DNA of 64,000 nt from VRUE01 sp963796705 (GTDB lineage Bacteria > Actinomycetota > Thermoleophilia > Solirubrobacterales > 70-9), in the NCBI GenBank assembly GCA_963796705.1, contig CAWCMK010000004.1:434001-498000 (forward strand). The letters are read 5' to 3'. Each line of letters opens with the position of its first letter. The stretch's first letter is position 1. Positions 26,481 to 36,601 of the stretch are shown piece by piece. A program made the translations under genes and the position numbers. The notes beneath the pieces were generated by a model. It made no database searches and was not told the origin of the DNA. It saw only the letters and a list, made by a program, of their open reading frames with translations.

Positions 26481-26820
26481 TCAGTGCTTGACGACCTTTA
26501 CGACGACGCCGCTTTGTTCTTCGAAATTTGAAACAAACCGCTCCACGTCTCTGATGTGGCCTGTGTCGTAGACGACGAAGAGCTGATTTCCGTACTCCTG
26601 ACGGTAGGCGAGAATGTCATCGTTGATCTCAGCCGGGAGTTGCTTCTCTCTGGACTCATCTAGGCAAACCTTCAGCTCAATGGCCAAGTCGGCCCGGTCG
26701 ATCGTGAAATCCGGTTTGTAGGTCTTGCTCGAATACTCGATGCTCTTGAGCTTGGAGCAATTGTTTGGACCAATCGCTGCGCCATCTGTCGTTCCCTCGG
26801 TGCGGTCGTGGCATTCCCAC
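26481..26820 (-). pseudogene. truncated PD-(D/E)XK nuclease
   Basis: The frame open from 26820 to 26481 encodes a nuclease core: 'YSSKTYKPDFTIDRADLAIE' supplies the Asp, 'IELKVCLDESREKQ' the E-x-K, and 'NDDILAYRQEYGNQLFVVYD' then 'IRDVERF' complete the domain. A TAG at about 26821 and the absence of any start codon before ATG 26687 show that the N-terminal part is lost; residues matching the family lie upstream of that ATG. It was probably a restriction or defence nuclease, broken beside the IS110 insertion. Confidence 0.7.
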
Positions 26821-27188
26821 TAGCCTGAGCCGCCCTTGTCTCCTTCGATTTGGCTCTCCACCTGCGGGGGCCGGTGCCCGTCCCCAGGCACGCCGCAGGC
26901 GTGAATAGTCGAGGGCACATCCATGGCTCTCGCAAGGGGCGGCCTGATCCGCGCGAATGCCTGAGCGATCTACACGCGGGGGCTCGCCGCAAAGGCTCAG
27001 AACGGCTCTGAGCGCCTCGTTTTCGGGCAGAGCGTCCATTCACCCCTGATGTCCAGCGCAGTGGCTTCTTGCGTCGGCTATCTGCAAGCCGGGTAGGCTC
27101 TTAGTGCTGAAGCGATGAGACTCGCTTTGACTGCGGCTTGGCTCCGCTGATGGCCTCTAGATATGGCCCCACAGTCAGAGGTGCCGTC
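26821..27188. other. interval with possible decayed 5' end of the nuclease gene
   Basis: No intact gene. A minus frame here reads 'MDALPENEALRAVLSLC' and then loses protein character, which could be the disrupted start of the truncated nuclease. A GAGGTG box at 27177-27182 serves the following small gene. Confidence 0.35.
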
Positions 27189-27509
27189 ATGGAGACCATC
27201 GCCTTCACTTCGCCGCTTACCCCAGTTGCAGTCTTCGTCTTGGCGCTGCGCCACGACTTTGTCCGCGGGAGCGCGCCCGTCTTCTTCGCGCTTGCGATCG
27301 CAGCGGCCCTACTGGCTTACGTGTGCGGCACTCGCACTGAGACCGCTGCCTGCATCGTCGCGTCCGTCGGGGCGGTGATTGCCGGAGGCAGCCTCCTAGC
27401 CGTGATCCTTGAGACCGACGGGCGCCTCAAGGCAACAGAGGACGGTGAGCCCCCGATTCCAACTCTGCCCTGGCAATGGAGGGGCCGGGGGCGTCGCTGG
27501 CGCAAGTGA
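27189..27509 (+). CDS. small membrane protein of unknown function
   Basis: A 106-residue protein with three hydrophobic stretches ('SPLTPVAVFVLALRHDFV', 'FFALAIAAALLAYVCG', 'IVASVGAVIAGGSLLAVIL') and a basic C-terminus (WRGRGRRWRK). ATG 27189 with an upstream GAGGTG is preferred over the longer frame from 27138. No family is recognised. Confidence 0.45.
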   Translation: METIAFTSPLTPVAVFVLALRHDFVRGSAPVFFALAIAAALLAYVCGTRTETAACIVASVGAVIAGGSLLAVILETDGRLKATEDGEPPIPTLPWQWRGRGRRWRK

Positions 27510-27605
27510 TGAACAGGGCTGCGCCACCCGGCAGCCTCAATGTCAGCTGATCCCGAATTACGAATACGGCTTCCGTGCGTGCTCGCCTATGCTAAGGCAT
27601 CAACT

Positions 27606-28640
27606 TTATCCCTCACACACCGAAGGAGCCAACACATAAGCACCAGGATTATCGCCACCTGGGATCAGGTGTACGGCCTTCCCCGGAAATTCGACAGAAA
27701 GGCCACCATTCCATTCTGATGCGCACGCCAGAAAGGCAGCAGAGCCAGCAAACGGCGATGGGGGCGACAACCGCACCGTGTGCGATCCGTGCCCCACTGT
27801 CACGTTCACTGCCGCCATTGCCGCTGCAGCAATACGGGTAATCAGCACCCCGCCAGAACCCCATTCCTGACGTTCGACCGCCAAAGGAATCCCGCCTGAA
27901 CTAAGTGCTCCAAGACCGATCAGCTGACGCAGGATGCTCCAAGAATACGGTTGAATCTGCTGAACGGCCCACGGTCCTGCATATAGCTGTCCTCCAGGAA
28001 TTCGGGCAACAATTTGGAGCTGTTCGTCGCCTGAGTGACCTTCACTAATGTGTACCGGTGGCGAACATCTAACTTTTAAGGATCCCATATGACCACGAGC
28101 GCGATGCAGCCGTACGCGGGAGATGTGGCCTTCCCCCCCAAACCACACTGTGCCAGTGAACGTCCCAGCGCTATCGTCGGCATATCCAATCGGCTGACAG
28201 CTTGATAGCACGCTACGTATTTTCCTACTTGAACGACGACGTGGATGAAATGCAAGATCCAGTCGTCCCCGGTCGCCGAATTGCGCGTGGATCCCATTTG
28301 GTCCTGGTGCGGCTAGGAGCTGAAGATACTGGGTTACAGCGTGCCGCCTAGATATAATGAGACTCATGCCTTCGTCACTGCCAGCAATCAGCAGCTTGTA
28401 GCCGTGATGAACACCTAATCTTGCTACTGCGTAGTTGACCTTCTTGGTCACTGATCCTCTCGCCGCTGCAACGGCCTCGCTAGGCCGCGCCTGAGTAAAA
28501 ATTGCAACCCCCACAACCAGCAACATAATAGTTGCAGCCGCTCCGGACAAGTAACGGTCCTGACGTGCTAGCACCCGCCCCACCCTTGCTCCGTTTGATG
28601 TGGCTTGACTATTAGTTCCTAGGCGGCCGCTACCTTGCAT
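27606..28640 (-). CDS. secreted or membrane-anchored partner of the RHS protein
   Basis: A 344-residue protein with one N-terminal membrane segment (about residues 31-50, 'SGAAATIMLLVVGVAIFTQ') and an extracytoplasmic remainder with a few cysteines. The central pattern 'GTFTGTVWFGGEGHISRVRL ... SLKVRC' resembles a small secreted family often placed after RHS proteins in related actinobacteria; this association is from memory and is not proven here. The start overlaps the 3' end of the RHS gene by 22 bases, so translation is coupled. It may be a chaperone, cofactor or immunity partner. Confidence 0.65.
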   Translation of the reverse strand: MQGSGRLGTNSQATSNGARVGRVLARQDRYLSGAAATIMLLVVGVAIFTQARPSEAVAAARGSVTKKVNYAVARLGVHHGYKLLIAGSDEGMSLIISRRHAVTQYLQLLAAPGPNGIHAQFGDRGRLDLAFHPRRRSSRKIRSVLSSCQPIGYADDSAGTFTGTVWFGGEGHISRVRLHRARGHMGSLKVRCSPPVHISEGHSGDEQLQIVARIPGGQLYAGPWAVQQIQPYSWSILRQLIGLGALSSGGIPLAVERQEWGSGGVLITRIAAAAMAAVNVTVGHGSHTVRLSPPSPFAGSAAFLACASEWNGGLSVEFPGKAVHLIPGGDNPGAYVLAPSVCEG

Positions 28641-31600
28641 ATCTCTCCTTGGTTTTCCGAAGGGTGATTATGGCACCAGCGACGTGCTTCGTTATATCCC
28701 TGCTCTGGAGCCAAAACACGGATATTGTTACGACACTCTTCGAGACCTTCAACCGCCGCATATTCTTCATTCTCACCGGGTTCACTGTCATGTAGAGCCT
28801 GATCAAGGTCGTGGGTGCAGTTCTTCCTCCATCCCTTCCATGTGCTGAATCCAGGGAGACCAATGCGGATGGTCAATTCCGCCCCCTTTACTTTACCCTC
28901 AGACCCGTAACCTCTTCCCGTCTTGACTTCACGCACTCTTTCACGAATGCGTTCTCTAAATTCGATCCGATTTCTGTTTCTTTGTCTGAGCCTGACCTGC
29001 AGAGACGCCTTGCTTTGGGTCCCAGACAGATCCAGGCCATTCACGGGGTCTTGCATAGCATAATCATACGCATTCGCCGATCCCCCAGGAATCGGATCGG
29101 GCGAAATGAACCGCCCCATTGCCGGCACATAGCTTCTCACCCCCATCTGGATCACACCCGACGGAAGTTCCGTGCGCCGCTGCTTGCCGCCCAGCCAGCC
29201 GAACTTCGGCGGTTCTCCACCGACCGGGTTGCCGAACTCGTCGTAGCGGAATGTGGCGGTCGGTTCTGTCGCTTCGGATTTGAGGCTCGCGGTGGCGACG
29301 ACATCGCCGTGCAGGTCGGTCAGCTGCAGGACCGCTTCTTTGCCGCTTTCCTGGGTCGCCGCCAGTTCACCGCCAATTCCAGCGATACTGCGCGTCCAGG
29401 TCCCTCCACGTTCAGTCCACGCTGGAGAATCCGATCCACCATCGTAATGGAAGGTTTCTGTGCCTTCCATAGTTCCGCCAGTCTGGAGTCGCTCACGCTG
29501 GCGAAGCGAGGAATCAAGTTCGAAGGTGTTTGTTATCCCTCCCTGTTCCTGTCGGGCGACCATGTCGTTGCTGAAGTAGCTGGTCGTGAGCGTGTTGCCC
29601 CCGGCGTCGGCAGCGGGTAGGCTCGTGATGCGGCCCCAGGGATCATAGGTTGGCCCTTCCAGGCGGTCAGCTGCGTCGTATTTGTATTCCTGGGTGGTGC
29701 CTCCAGAGGTGGCGCATTTTCCACCGACGGGTTCCCGAGTCGTCAGCTTCTTGCGATTGGAATCCACATCGTATTCGTAGAGACGCGTCGTGCATTCGCC
29801 GCCTTTAGGGGTTTCCTTTGCTTCCGTCAGCCGTCCCGCTTTGTCGTAGGCATACTGATCTCCAACTATGCTGTTCGTATTGTTGAGTATCTGCCCGTAG
29901 ATCGAGCGTTCTAGGGTTTCTTCATACCAGGTGCATCCTGTTTCCCCACAGTTGGTCGCCTTCGTATAGGTCAGATTTGTCGGTTCGCCGACTACGTTGT
30001 AGGTTGTTTTTGCAGTCAGGCCGTCCGGCATGGTCCGTTCTGTCATCGCGCCGTCGGCGTTGTAGGAGGCGGTGAAGGTGCCGGCGGCTGAGTCTTCGAG
30101 TTTGACCGGCAGGCCCGAGGTTTCGTCATAGGTGATCGTCTGGCTTCCCTTGGTATCTGAGGTCGTCACCGGGCGACCGTCGATGTCGTAGGTAACCGTC
30201 GAGGTGTTGCCGTCTGCGTCTTTGTATTCCTCGACGCGGCCAAGGGCATCGTAGACCGTTGTGGTCGCCTCGCGGCGAAGGGATACTTCAGCCACCCACT
30301 TCCTGACCTTGTTATTCCCCTTGTCGGCGACAAAGACCAGACCGTTGACGCCAATTGCCACGCCACGCGGTTCGGAGAGGTTTTCGCTGCCCGAGCCCGA
30401 GGAGCCGAACTTGTAGAGGAAGGTGCCGTTGGGCTTTAGCTCCTGGACGCGGCTGTTGTTGCGGTCGGCGACCACGAGGTTGCCCCCTGAGGTCAGGGCG
30501 AGGCCGCTCGGGCCTTTGAACTGGCCGTTGCCGGTTCCTTCGGAGCCAAAGGTCTGGATGAAGGCGCCTTCGGGGCTGTACTCGATCAGCCGGTCGGCGC
30601 TTTCATCAGCCACCCAGACGTTTCCGCTTGAGTCAAGCGCCACGCCGACCGGGTCAGAGAGGCCGGGGTTGCCGGTGCCCGTCGTCGTGACGTTGCGGAT
30701 GAAGCGTTCGGTTTCTTTGGAGACGGATTCGTGGAACTTGCCCACCCGGTGACCGGCTCCGTCAGACACCCAGAGCACGCCCCCGGAGCCAGCGGCGATC
30801 CCTTCGGGTTCGAGGAATTCGGTCCCTTCGGATTTCGTGCCTTTGGTGCCGAACTTCTGCAGGTATTCGGCTTTTTCGTTGAACTCCTCAACCCGCTGGT
30901 TGCCGGTGTCTGTAACCCAGAGGTTGCCAGCTGAGGTCACGGCGATCCCCCAGGGTTCCTTGAACTCGCCGTTGCCCGAGCCTGAGAGGCCGGCGCGGCA
31001 GGAGGAGGTGCAGACCTGGAGTTTGCTTTCGCCGTTGGAGACGCCCCAGCCGAAGGTCTCGATGAATTCGCCGGTTTCGCTGAACTCCTCGATCCGGTTG
31101 TTGGCACGGTCGACGACCCAGACGTGGCCTTTGCCGTCGGCCGCGACCCCGCGGGGGCCGTTCAGCTGGCCGGCGCCTGAGCCGGTGGAGGCGAAGGAGG
31201 AGGCAAACGTGGCGGCGGCCGTCGCCCACCTGGCGATCCGGTTATTCCCCTTATCCGCGACAAAGACCAGACCGTTGGCGCCGATTGCCACGCCACGCGG
31301 TTCGGAGAGGTTTTCGCTGCCCGAGCCCGAGGAGCCGAACTTGTAGAGGAAGGTGCCGTTGGGCTTTAGCTCCTGGACGCGGCTGTTGTTGCGGTCGGCG
31401 ACCACGAGGTTGCCCCCTGAGGTCAGGGCGAGGCCGCTCGGGCCTTTGAACTGGCCGTTGCCGGTTCCTTCGGAGCCAAAGGTCTGGATGAAGGCGCCTT
31501 CGGGGCTGTACTCGATCAGCCGGTCGGCGCTTTCATCAGCCACCCAGACGTTTCCGCTTGAGTCAAGCGCCACGCCGACCGGGTCAGAGAGGCCGGGGTT

Positions 31601-34600
31601 GCCGGTGCCCGTCGTCGTGACGTTGCGGATGAAGCGTTCGGTTTCTTTGGAGACGGATTCGTGGAACTTGCCCACCCGGTGACCGGCTCCGTCAGACACC
31701 CAGAGCACGCCCCCGGAGCCAGCGGCGATCCCTTCGGGTTCGAGGAATTCGGTCCCTTCGGATTTCGTGCCTTTGGTGCCGAACTTCTGCAGGTATTCGG
31801 CTTTTTCGTTGAACTCCTCAACCCGCTGGTTGCCGGTGTCTGTAACCCAGAGGTTGCCAGCTGAGGTCACGGCGATCCCCCAGGGTTCCTTGAACTCGCC
31901 GTTGCCCGAGCCTGAGAGGCCGGCGCGGCAGGAGGAGGTGCAGACCTGGAGTTTGCTTTCGCCGTTGGAGACGCCCCAGCCGAAGGTCTCGATGAATTCG
32001 CCGGTTTCGCTGAACTCCTCGATCCGGTTGTTGGCACGGTCGACGACCCAGACGTGGCCTTTGCCGTCGGCCGCGACCCCGCGGGGGCCGTTCAGCTGGC
32101 CGGCGCCTGAGCCGGTGGAGGCGAAGGTGCTCGCGAACCTTGGTTCCGCACTTCCACATTCTTCTTCTTCACAGGCGAACTGCTGCGTTTCAGGCAGGCC
32201 AAGGGTCTTGTTGTAGATCGTTTCGGTCTCTGGAATGGCGGTTCCACCGCCTTCGATCTTCTTGGTCAGCTGGCGGCCCGCAGGATCATAGGTGATGATG
32301 GTCTTGCGAACATTTTCGGATTTGCCGCCCGGACTTTCGCTGATTTCGGTCGGCTCTCCGAACGCGTTGTAGGCGAGGAACTTCTTGACCAGCAGTTCCG
32401 GCCGGCCGGTGCCGTAGGTCTGGCTCGCGGGAAGAATCTCACATGGAAGACCCGCGTACTGCGGAGCAAGATCGCATAGGCCTTCCCCTTCGCCAAAAAA
32501 CGCACTGAAATACACAGTCTTCGTGGTACCGGGCCCGCCGCCTCCAGGGTTGCTTGGCTGACGTGTTTCGATCGGCAGTCCAGACGATTCGTTATAGACA
32601 GTCACAGTCTTCATTTCGGTTGCTTCTTCAGGCTCGATGATCGTCTCGGTTGGCATGCGAAGTGTCCAGTTGTATTTCGTCTCGGTTACCCGTTCATCGT
32701 GCCAGGCGCCGCTCTTCAGTTCGGCAACGGTCACTTCCTTAGTTGGAAGGTGTGGATCGGGATGGATTGTTTTTTTTCCGAGAACTTCCGGCTCTTCTTC
32801 GTCGTAATGGACGATTCGACGTAGGCGACCCGTGGCAGTTGTTTCGGAGTCCTGCAGGCGCAATTCATGCTCTGGCCCAAATTCTTCTTGCATCTGTGTA
32901 CCTTCGGCGCCAAACACACGCTTAGTTTCTAGTTCTTCAGCCCGTTCAGCTCGTTTTGCTTCCGGTTCTGCCAATACGCGTACGCGGTTTTGCGGTGACA
33001 GTTCGCGAACGACATCGCCGAATTCATTGAATTCCGAGGTGCTGATTCGAGGTTCTGAGGTCCCGGCGCCGGCCGGGGTGGCTGTATTGACTTCATAGCC
33101 TTCGGCATCCATGTAATGGATTGTGGCGTGGGCGTAGCTGCTTGGGGGGCTCGAGCTAGGCTTCGCATCTGGCGGAAAAATTGCCGTTGCGTCGACCGGG
33201 ATGTCCGTCTGGCCCCACTTAGCCACTTCGGATGTAGTCAGATTGGGAGCTTCGCTGCCACTGAGGGGTGCCCCGTAGACAATCGTGGTTTCCGCTTTGG
33301 CATCCGGTTCTTTCAGTAGGCTCGGGCGGCTCACACTGACTAGACGGCCGTTCGCTTCTTCTTCGAGGACTTTGTATTCCATCGTCCAGGGTTCCTGCCC
33401 GGGCGGCGTGATCTTTTCGAGTTCGCCACCCGACTTGTAGCTATACTGGGTCTTCAGCGGACTAGAAAGGCGTGGATCCCACTCTTCGGTCAGGCGGCCT
33501 TCTTTGTTGTATTCGTACTCGGCAACCGGCCAGGAGTGCTGGCAAAATTCTTCCCCGCACCCGCCGCCCTTCGCTGGCCCGATGTAGGTGATCTTTTCCA
33601 AACGCATTCCGTCTTCGGACGGCGCTCCCCAGTGTGTCGCCGATTCGTAGGTGAACTTAAGGGCGCGGCAGCCAGTGAGTTCTTCCACTTCTGTTTCGGA
33701 TTTGCAACTAGTGGATTCAAATTCGAATACCGGCGCAATCATCATCTTGAGTCGTTTTGTTTCGGTGTCGTAGAGAAGCCGAGTGTGGTTGGTCGAGCTA
33801 CCCGGCTGGGACACCGAAACTGGGAGCCATTCGCCGCTCTCGTTTTCGAATGTCGTTTGGTCTCCTTCGGGTCCGGATAAGACGAATTGTGTCCCTTCTT
33901 TTTCGGTGGCAAGAGTGAAACCGCTCAATTCAGGAGGCGTGACGTAGTGTCCTTCAGCATTCTTTTCGAACGCGAGTTCAGATCCTTCGGTGCCGGTGAC
34001 GATGGCGTATTCAAAAGAATATTTTTCTCCTTCGAGCGTTTCCGATTGTTCTTCGGTCCTTAGGTTGCGCCATTCTGAGCCGCCGAATTCTTCGAGCGGG
34101 CCGCCCGCCTTCCAGCCTTTTCCGAGTACGTCTGTGTTCGAGGTCTCTTCGGCTTCGCGCGAGTTCAGCGTGCGCGAAAATTCGAGCGAAGAGTCGTAGC
34201 CTGGCACCGACACATCAGTGGCGCTTACCGCGAAGTTACCGGTCAGTAGATCCACCGTTCCCGGCCCAACCTGAGCCGTAGCGTCTTTCGGTCCTCCCAC
34301 AAAGCGGTTTACTTTCGCTTCGACGGGAGCGCTGTAGCCGGCTTCGCTTTCTTTGGGCGCTTCGAAGAGGGAACGAACCTGGACGATGCCGCCTTTTGTT
34401 CGAAGCGTCGAGGTGGCGTGGGCCGCGTCGAAGTAGACTGGTTCTAGTCCGGCTTTGGGCGACAGCGGCCAGGTAATTGCTTCGCCGTTGGCCTTGTGGA
34501 CCAGTTCAGCCGGGATTGTCTGAAAGTAGCCTTTCTTGCCTTCGCGGTACTGGTAGGTGATTCCCGTCACGTTTTCAGAGGTCCACGCCGACTTCAATTT

Positions 34601-36145
34601 CAGGCGCCGCGCTGTCCGGGTTCCTTCGGTTGGTGAGGTCAGAACATCCGTGCTCGGAGCTGGCTTCCAGTAGTGGATGGCCAGATAGGGCCACTGCGTT
34701 CCAGGGTTTTTCGAAGAACTCGACTTGAATGTAAAGCGCCCGTGAGAGCAGTTCGTTTCACAACTCGTTTCATTTTCGAGTTTGACGATCAGGCCGTCGT
34801 TGGGGAGTTCTGCGCCCCAGCCGAATATGCCGCCCTGCCAGCCTGAAACCAATGGCGCCAAGCCTTCGAACTGCCACCAGCCGACTCCGGTTCCTCGTTT
34901 GCTGGTGGAAAGTTCGCTTCCTTCGCCGATGATGTCACCGCCAGGGGTTGTCCATTTGTTTTCTTCGAAGATATTTTTCCAAGAATAAATCCAGTTGATG
35001 TTGTCATTCCAATTCTTAGTTACCCGACGCAGCTGCACGGTGCCCAGACCGCTCGCGGATTCAGGGTCGTAGAGATTGGCCGTGGCCGATTCGACCCAGG
35101 ACTTTTCCGGCAAGCCTGACAAGCTGAATTGAATTGCATCCCGATAGCGCGAGGTAACGCCACCGCTCTTAGAGTATTCGGCTTTCAGTTCCGGCGCTCC
35201 TTCTTCTTCAAGGAACCCTTCACGCCCACATGTCGATGTTGAGTTTGTTTCCCCAGACGGTTCTTTGACGAAATATTGGCATTCATCAGATCCCCCTGCC
35301 TTGGTTTCGATCGAGGGGTCAATCGTGACCGGCCATACGCGCGAGGGAGATTCGATCCAGTTGCGATCGGCTTCGATCGTCAGCTGCCAGTTGCCACCGT
35401 CAAGTTCATCGAGGTTGTATTTGACGGCGCCCGATCCGGGGCTTACGTCAGGGGCGCTGTCGGCGATCGTCGGCGGCGGGATCTGTGCCATCGTGGCCCC
35501 GCCGGGTTCATGGAAAGCGATCGATCCGTCCTTTTCGAGCGATGGTTCGATGCCTTTGGAGGCGCTCAGTTCGTAGTGGAAGCTGCTCGGCCCCGCGGCG
35601 CTTTTGAGCTCGATGGTTTCCTTGATGCCCGTTGGGGTGCTCGTGAGGTTGAAGGTGGTTTCATGGTCAGCAGCTTCATAGGTTGCGGTGTTGTCGCTAA
35701 CTTCCGCAGGACCGGTTTCGGAGCCGAGCAGTTTCGCCGAGATCCATTGTTCGCCGACCACGAGGCGCTCCGCGCCCGATCCGATCTGATGGGGCAGGAG
35801 CACTTCAAAAGCGTTGGCGGTGTTCGTGAGCGTGCCGTCGACGCTTTCTTTGAGGCTGTTGTCAATCGGCTTCCAGCTGCCTTCGGCATCGCGATAGTTG
35901 ACCGGGGTCAGGAAGAGTCGTGATTCATCAGAGCCGTCCGGCAGTTGGTAGGTGTCGGATGTCGCCGTTCGGTCGGCTGCGATTTCAGGGCCGCCGGGCT
36001 GCGGCGGTAATGGGGGTGTTTCGCCGGTCGTCGGCGGTATGTCTCCCTGGGCTGCCATGGCGAGGCTAGAAGATGCCCCCATCAGCAGCAGGGCCAGCGC
36101 CCAGACCATGAACCTGGCCCTCAAAGACCGCCCGCCAAACCCCAT
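28619..36145 (-). CDS. giant secreted RHS-repeat protein with two NHL propellers
   Basis: A 2508-residue exported protein. Signal peptide at residues 1-32; a DNRLRE-like stalk domain near 330-480 ('SLSGLPEKSWVESATANLYD'); YD/RHS repeats from about 650 to 1330; two six-bladed NHL propellers at about 1335-1640 and 1645-1950 ('GPRGVAADGKGHVWVVDRAN' type blades); further RHS repeats; and the RHS core end 'RSYVPAMGRFISPDPI' near 2345. The last about 140 residues after 'NGLDLSG' are unrelated to RHS and Cys-containing (the position of a toxin tip in polymorphic RHS proteins). GGAGG lies six bases before ATG 36145. Base composition is less GC-rich than its neighbours. Confidence 0.92.
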   Translation of the reverse strand: MGFGGRSLRARFMVWALALLLMGASSSLAMAAQGDIPPTTGETPPLPPQPGGPEIAADRTATSDTYQLPDGSDESRLFLTPVNYRDAEGSWKPIDNSLKESVDGTLTNTANAFEVLLPHQIGSGAERLVVGEQWISAKLLGSETGPAEVSDNTATYEAADHETTFNLTSTPTGIKETIELKSAAGPSSFHYELSASKGIEPSLEKDGSIAFHEPGGATMAQIPPPTIADSAPDVSPGSGAVKYNLDELDGGNWQLTIEADRNWIESPSRVWPVTIDPSIETKAGGSDECQYFVKEPSGETNSTSTCGREGFLEEEGAPELKAEYSKSGGVTSRYRDAIQFSLSGLPEKSWVESATANLYDPESASGLGTVQLRRVTKNWNDNINWIYSWKNIFEENKWTTPGGDIIGEGSELSTSKRGTGVGWWQFEGLAPLVSGWQGGIFGWGAELPNDGLIVKLENETSCETNCSHGRFTFKSSSSKNPGTQWPYLAIHYWKPAPSTDVLTSPTEGTRTARRLKLKSAWTSENVTGITYQYREGKKGYFQTIPAELVHKANGEAITWPLSPKAGLEPVYFDAAHATSTLRTKGGIVQVRSLFEAPKESEAGYSAPVEAKVNRFVGGPKDATAQVGPGTVDLLTGNFAVSATDVSVPGYDSSLEFSRTLNSREAEETSNTDVLGKGWKAGGPLEEFGGSEWRNLRTEEQSETLEGEKYSFEYAIVTGTEGSELAFEKNAEGHYVTPPELSGFTLATEKEGTQFVLSGPEGDQTTFENESGEWLPVSVSQPGSSTNHTRLLYDTETKRLKMMIAPVFEFESTSCKSETEVEELTGCRALKFTYESATHWGAPSEDGMRLEKITYIGPAKGGGCGEEFCQHSWPVAEYEYNKEGRLTEEWDPRLSSPLKTQYSYKSGGELEKITPPGQEPWTMEYKVLEEEANGRLVSVSRPSLLKEPDAKAETTIVYGAPLSGSEAPNLTTSEVAKWGQTDIPVDATAIFPPDAKPSSSPPSSYAHATIHYMDAEGYEVNTATPAGAGTSEPRISTSEFNEFGDVVRELSPQNRVRVLAEPEAKRAERAEELETKRVFGAEGTQMQEEFGPEHELRLQDSETTATGRLRRIVHYDEEEPEVLGKKTIHPDPHLPTKEVTVAELKSGAWHDERVTETKYNWTLRMPTETIIEPEEATEMKTVTVYNESSGLPIETRQPSNPGGGGPGTTKTVYFSAFFGEGEGLCDLAPQYAGLPCEILPASQTYGTGRPELLVKKFLAYNAFGEPTEISESPGGKSENVRKTIITYDPAGRQLTKKIEGGGTAIPETETIYNKTLGLPETQQFACEEEECGSAEPRFASTFASTGSGAGQLNGPRGVAADGKGHVWVVDRANNRIEEFSETGEFIETFGWGVSNGESKLQVCTSSCRAGLSGSGNGEFKEPWGIAVTSAGNLWVTDTGNQRVEEFNEKAEYLQKFGTKGTKSEGTEFLEPEGIAAGSGGVLWVSDGAGHRVGKFHESVSKETERFIRNVTTTGTGNPGLSDPVGVALDSSGNVWVADESADRLIEYSPEGAFIQTFGSEGTGNGQFKGPSGLALTSGGNLVVADRNNSRVQELKPNGTFLYKFGSSGSGSENLSEPRGVAIGANGLVFVADKGNNRIARWATAAATFASSFASTGSGAGQLNGPRGVAADGKGHVWVVDRANNRIEEFSETGEFIETFGWGVSNGESKLQVCTSSCRAGLSGSGNGEFKEPWGIAVTSAGNLWVTDTGNQRVEEFNEKAEYLQKFGTKGTKSEGTEFLEPEGIAAGSGGVLWVSDGAGHRVGKFHESVSKETERFIRNVTTTGTGNPGLSDPVGVALDSSGNVWVADESADRLIEYSPEGAFIQTFGSEGTGNGQFKGPSGLALTSGGNLVVADRNNSRVQELKPNGTFLYKFGSSGSGSENLSEPRGVAIGVNGLVFVADKGNNKVRKWVAEVSLRREATTTVYDALGRVEEYKDADGNTSTVTYDIDGRPVTTSDTKGSQTITYDETSGLPVKLEDSAAGTFTASYNADGAMTERTMPDGLTAKTTYNVVGEPTNLTYTKATNCGETGCTWYEETLERSIYGQILNNTNSIVGDQYAYDKAGRLTEAKETPKGGECTTRLYEYDVDSNRKKLTTREPVGGKCATSGGTTQEYKYDAADRLEGPTYDPWGRITSLPAADAGGNTLTTSYFSNDMVARQEQGGITNTFELDSSLRQRERLQTGGTMEGTETFHYDGGSDSPAWTERGGTWTRSIAGIGGELAATQESGKEAVLQLTDLHGDVVATASLKSEATEPTATFRYDEFGNPVGGEPPKFGWLGGKQRRTELPSGVIQMGVRSYVPAMGRFISPDPIPGGSANAYDYAMQDPVNGLDLSGTQSKASLQVRLRQRNRNRIEFRERIRERVREVKTGRGYGSEGKVKGAELTIRIGLPGFSTWKGWRKNCTHDLDQALHDSEPGENEEYAAVEGLEECRNNIRVLAPEQGYNEARRWCHNHPSENQGEICKVAAA
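30354..32127. repeat. tandem 930-bp duplication within the RHS gene
   Basis: 30354-31197 and 31284-32127 appear identical base for base (about 844 bp) at an offset of 930 bp, with more diverged 86-bp linkers. Each copy encodes one complete set of six NHL blades. Near-perfect identity implies very recent duplication or gene conversion. Confidence 0.9.
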
Positions 36146-36601
36146 ATTCGCCTCCGCTTGTTTAGGACAAGGTTCTGAGCAAAAGCGAACCTACGGTGTC
36201 AAATCGTAAAAGCACAATCGTCGATATTGGGTAACTGCTTGGATCGCTCGCAAAATTGCTGGAAATCGAGCGATACCTACTCAGAGGACGTCACCTAGTT
36301 GATCAACCAGATGTCCAGACTGGCTCGCCTTCACTGAACATCGGTAGGAAACGAGCGGGCAGGCGCCTACTCGGGAATCGGCCGGATTGTTGTGCCTAGT
36401 TGAGTGACTTCCGAGTGGTTGTCCCCCAGGTAACGGCTGAAGTTGGAGGTTATGGCCGATACGCCCTAACGTCAATTCGTCGGAATAGAGAATTCAGCGC
36501 GCACGATGTCTCCGCCAGACCAGGCATGGCCCAGCTCGCGCGTTCGATGCGTTCGTCGTTGCCTTAGAGGGAGATTGGCGAAACGGCTAGCGAAAGTCGA
36601 A
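36146..36601. other. non-coding region upstream of the RHS gene
   Basis: No gene is supported. The region is AT-richer than its surroundings and should carry the promoter of the RHS transcript (minus strand). A TTGACA-like box is present in the minus orientation near 36198, but no well-spaced -10 partner was found. Confidence 0.4.

Noticed and set aside
30423..32216. Plus-strand frames repeated identically within the RHS region
   Set aside because: Antisense shadows of the duplicated NHL segment; their identity merely reflects the 930-bp repeat.
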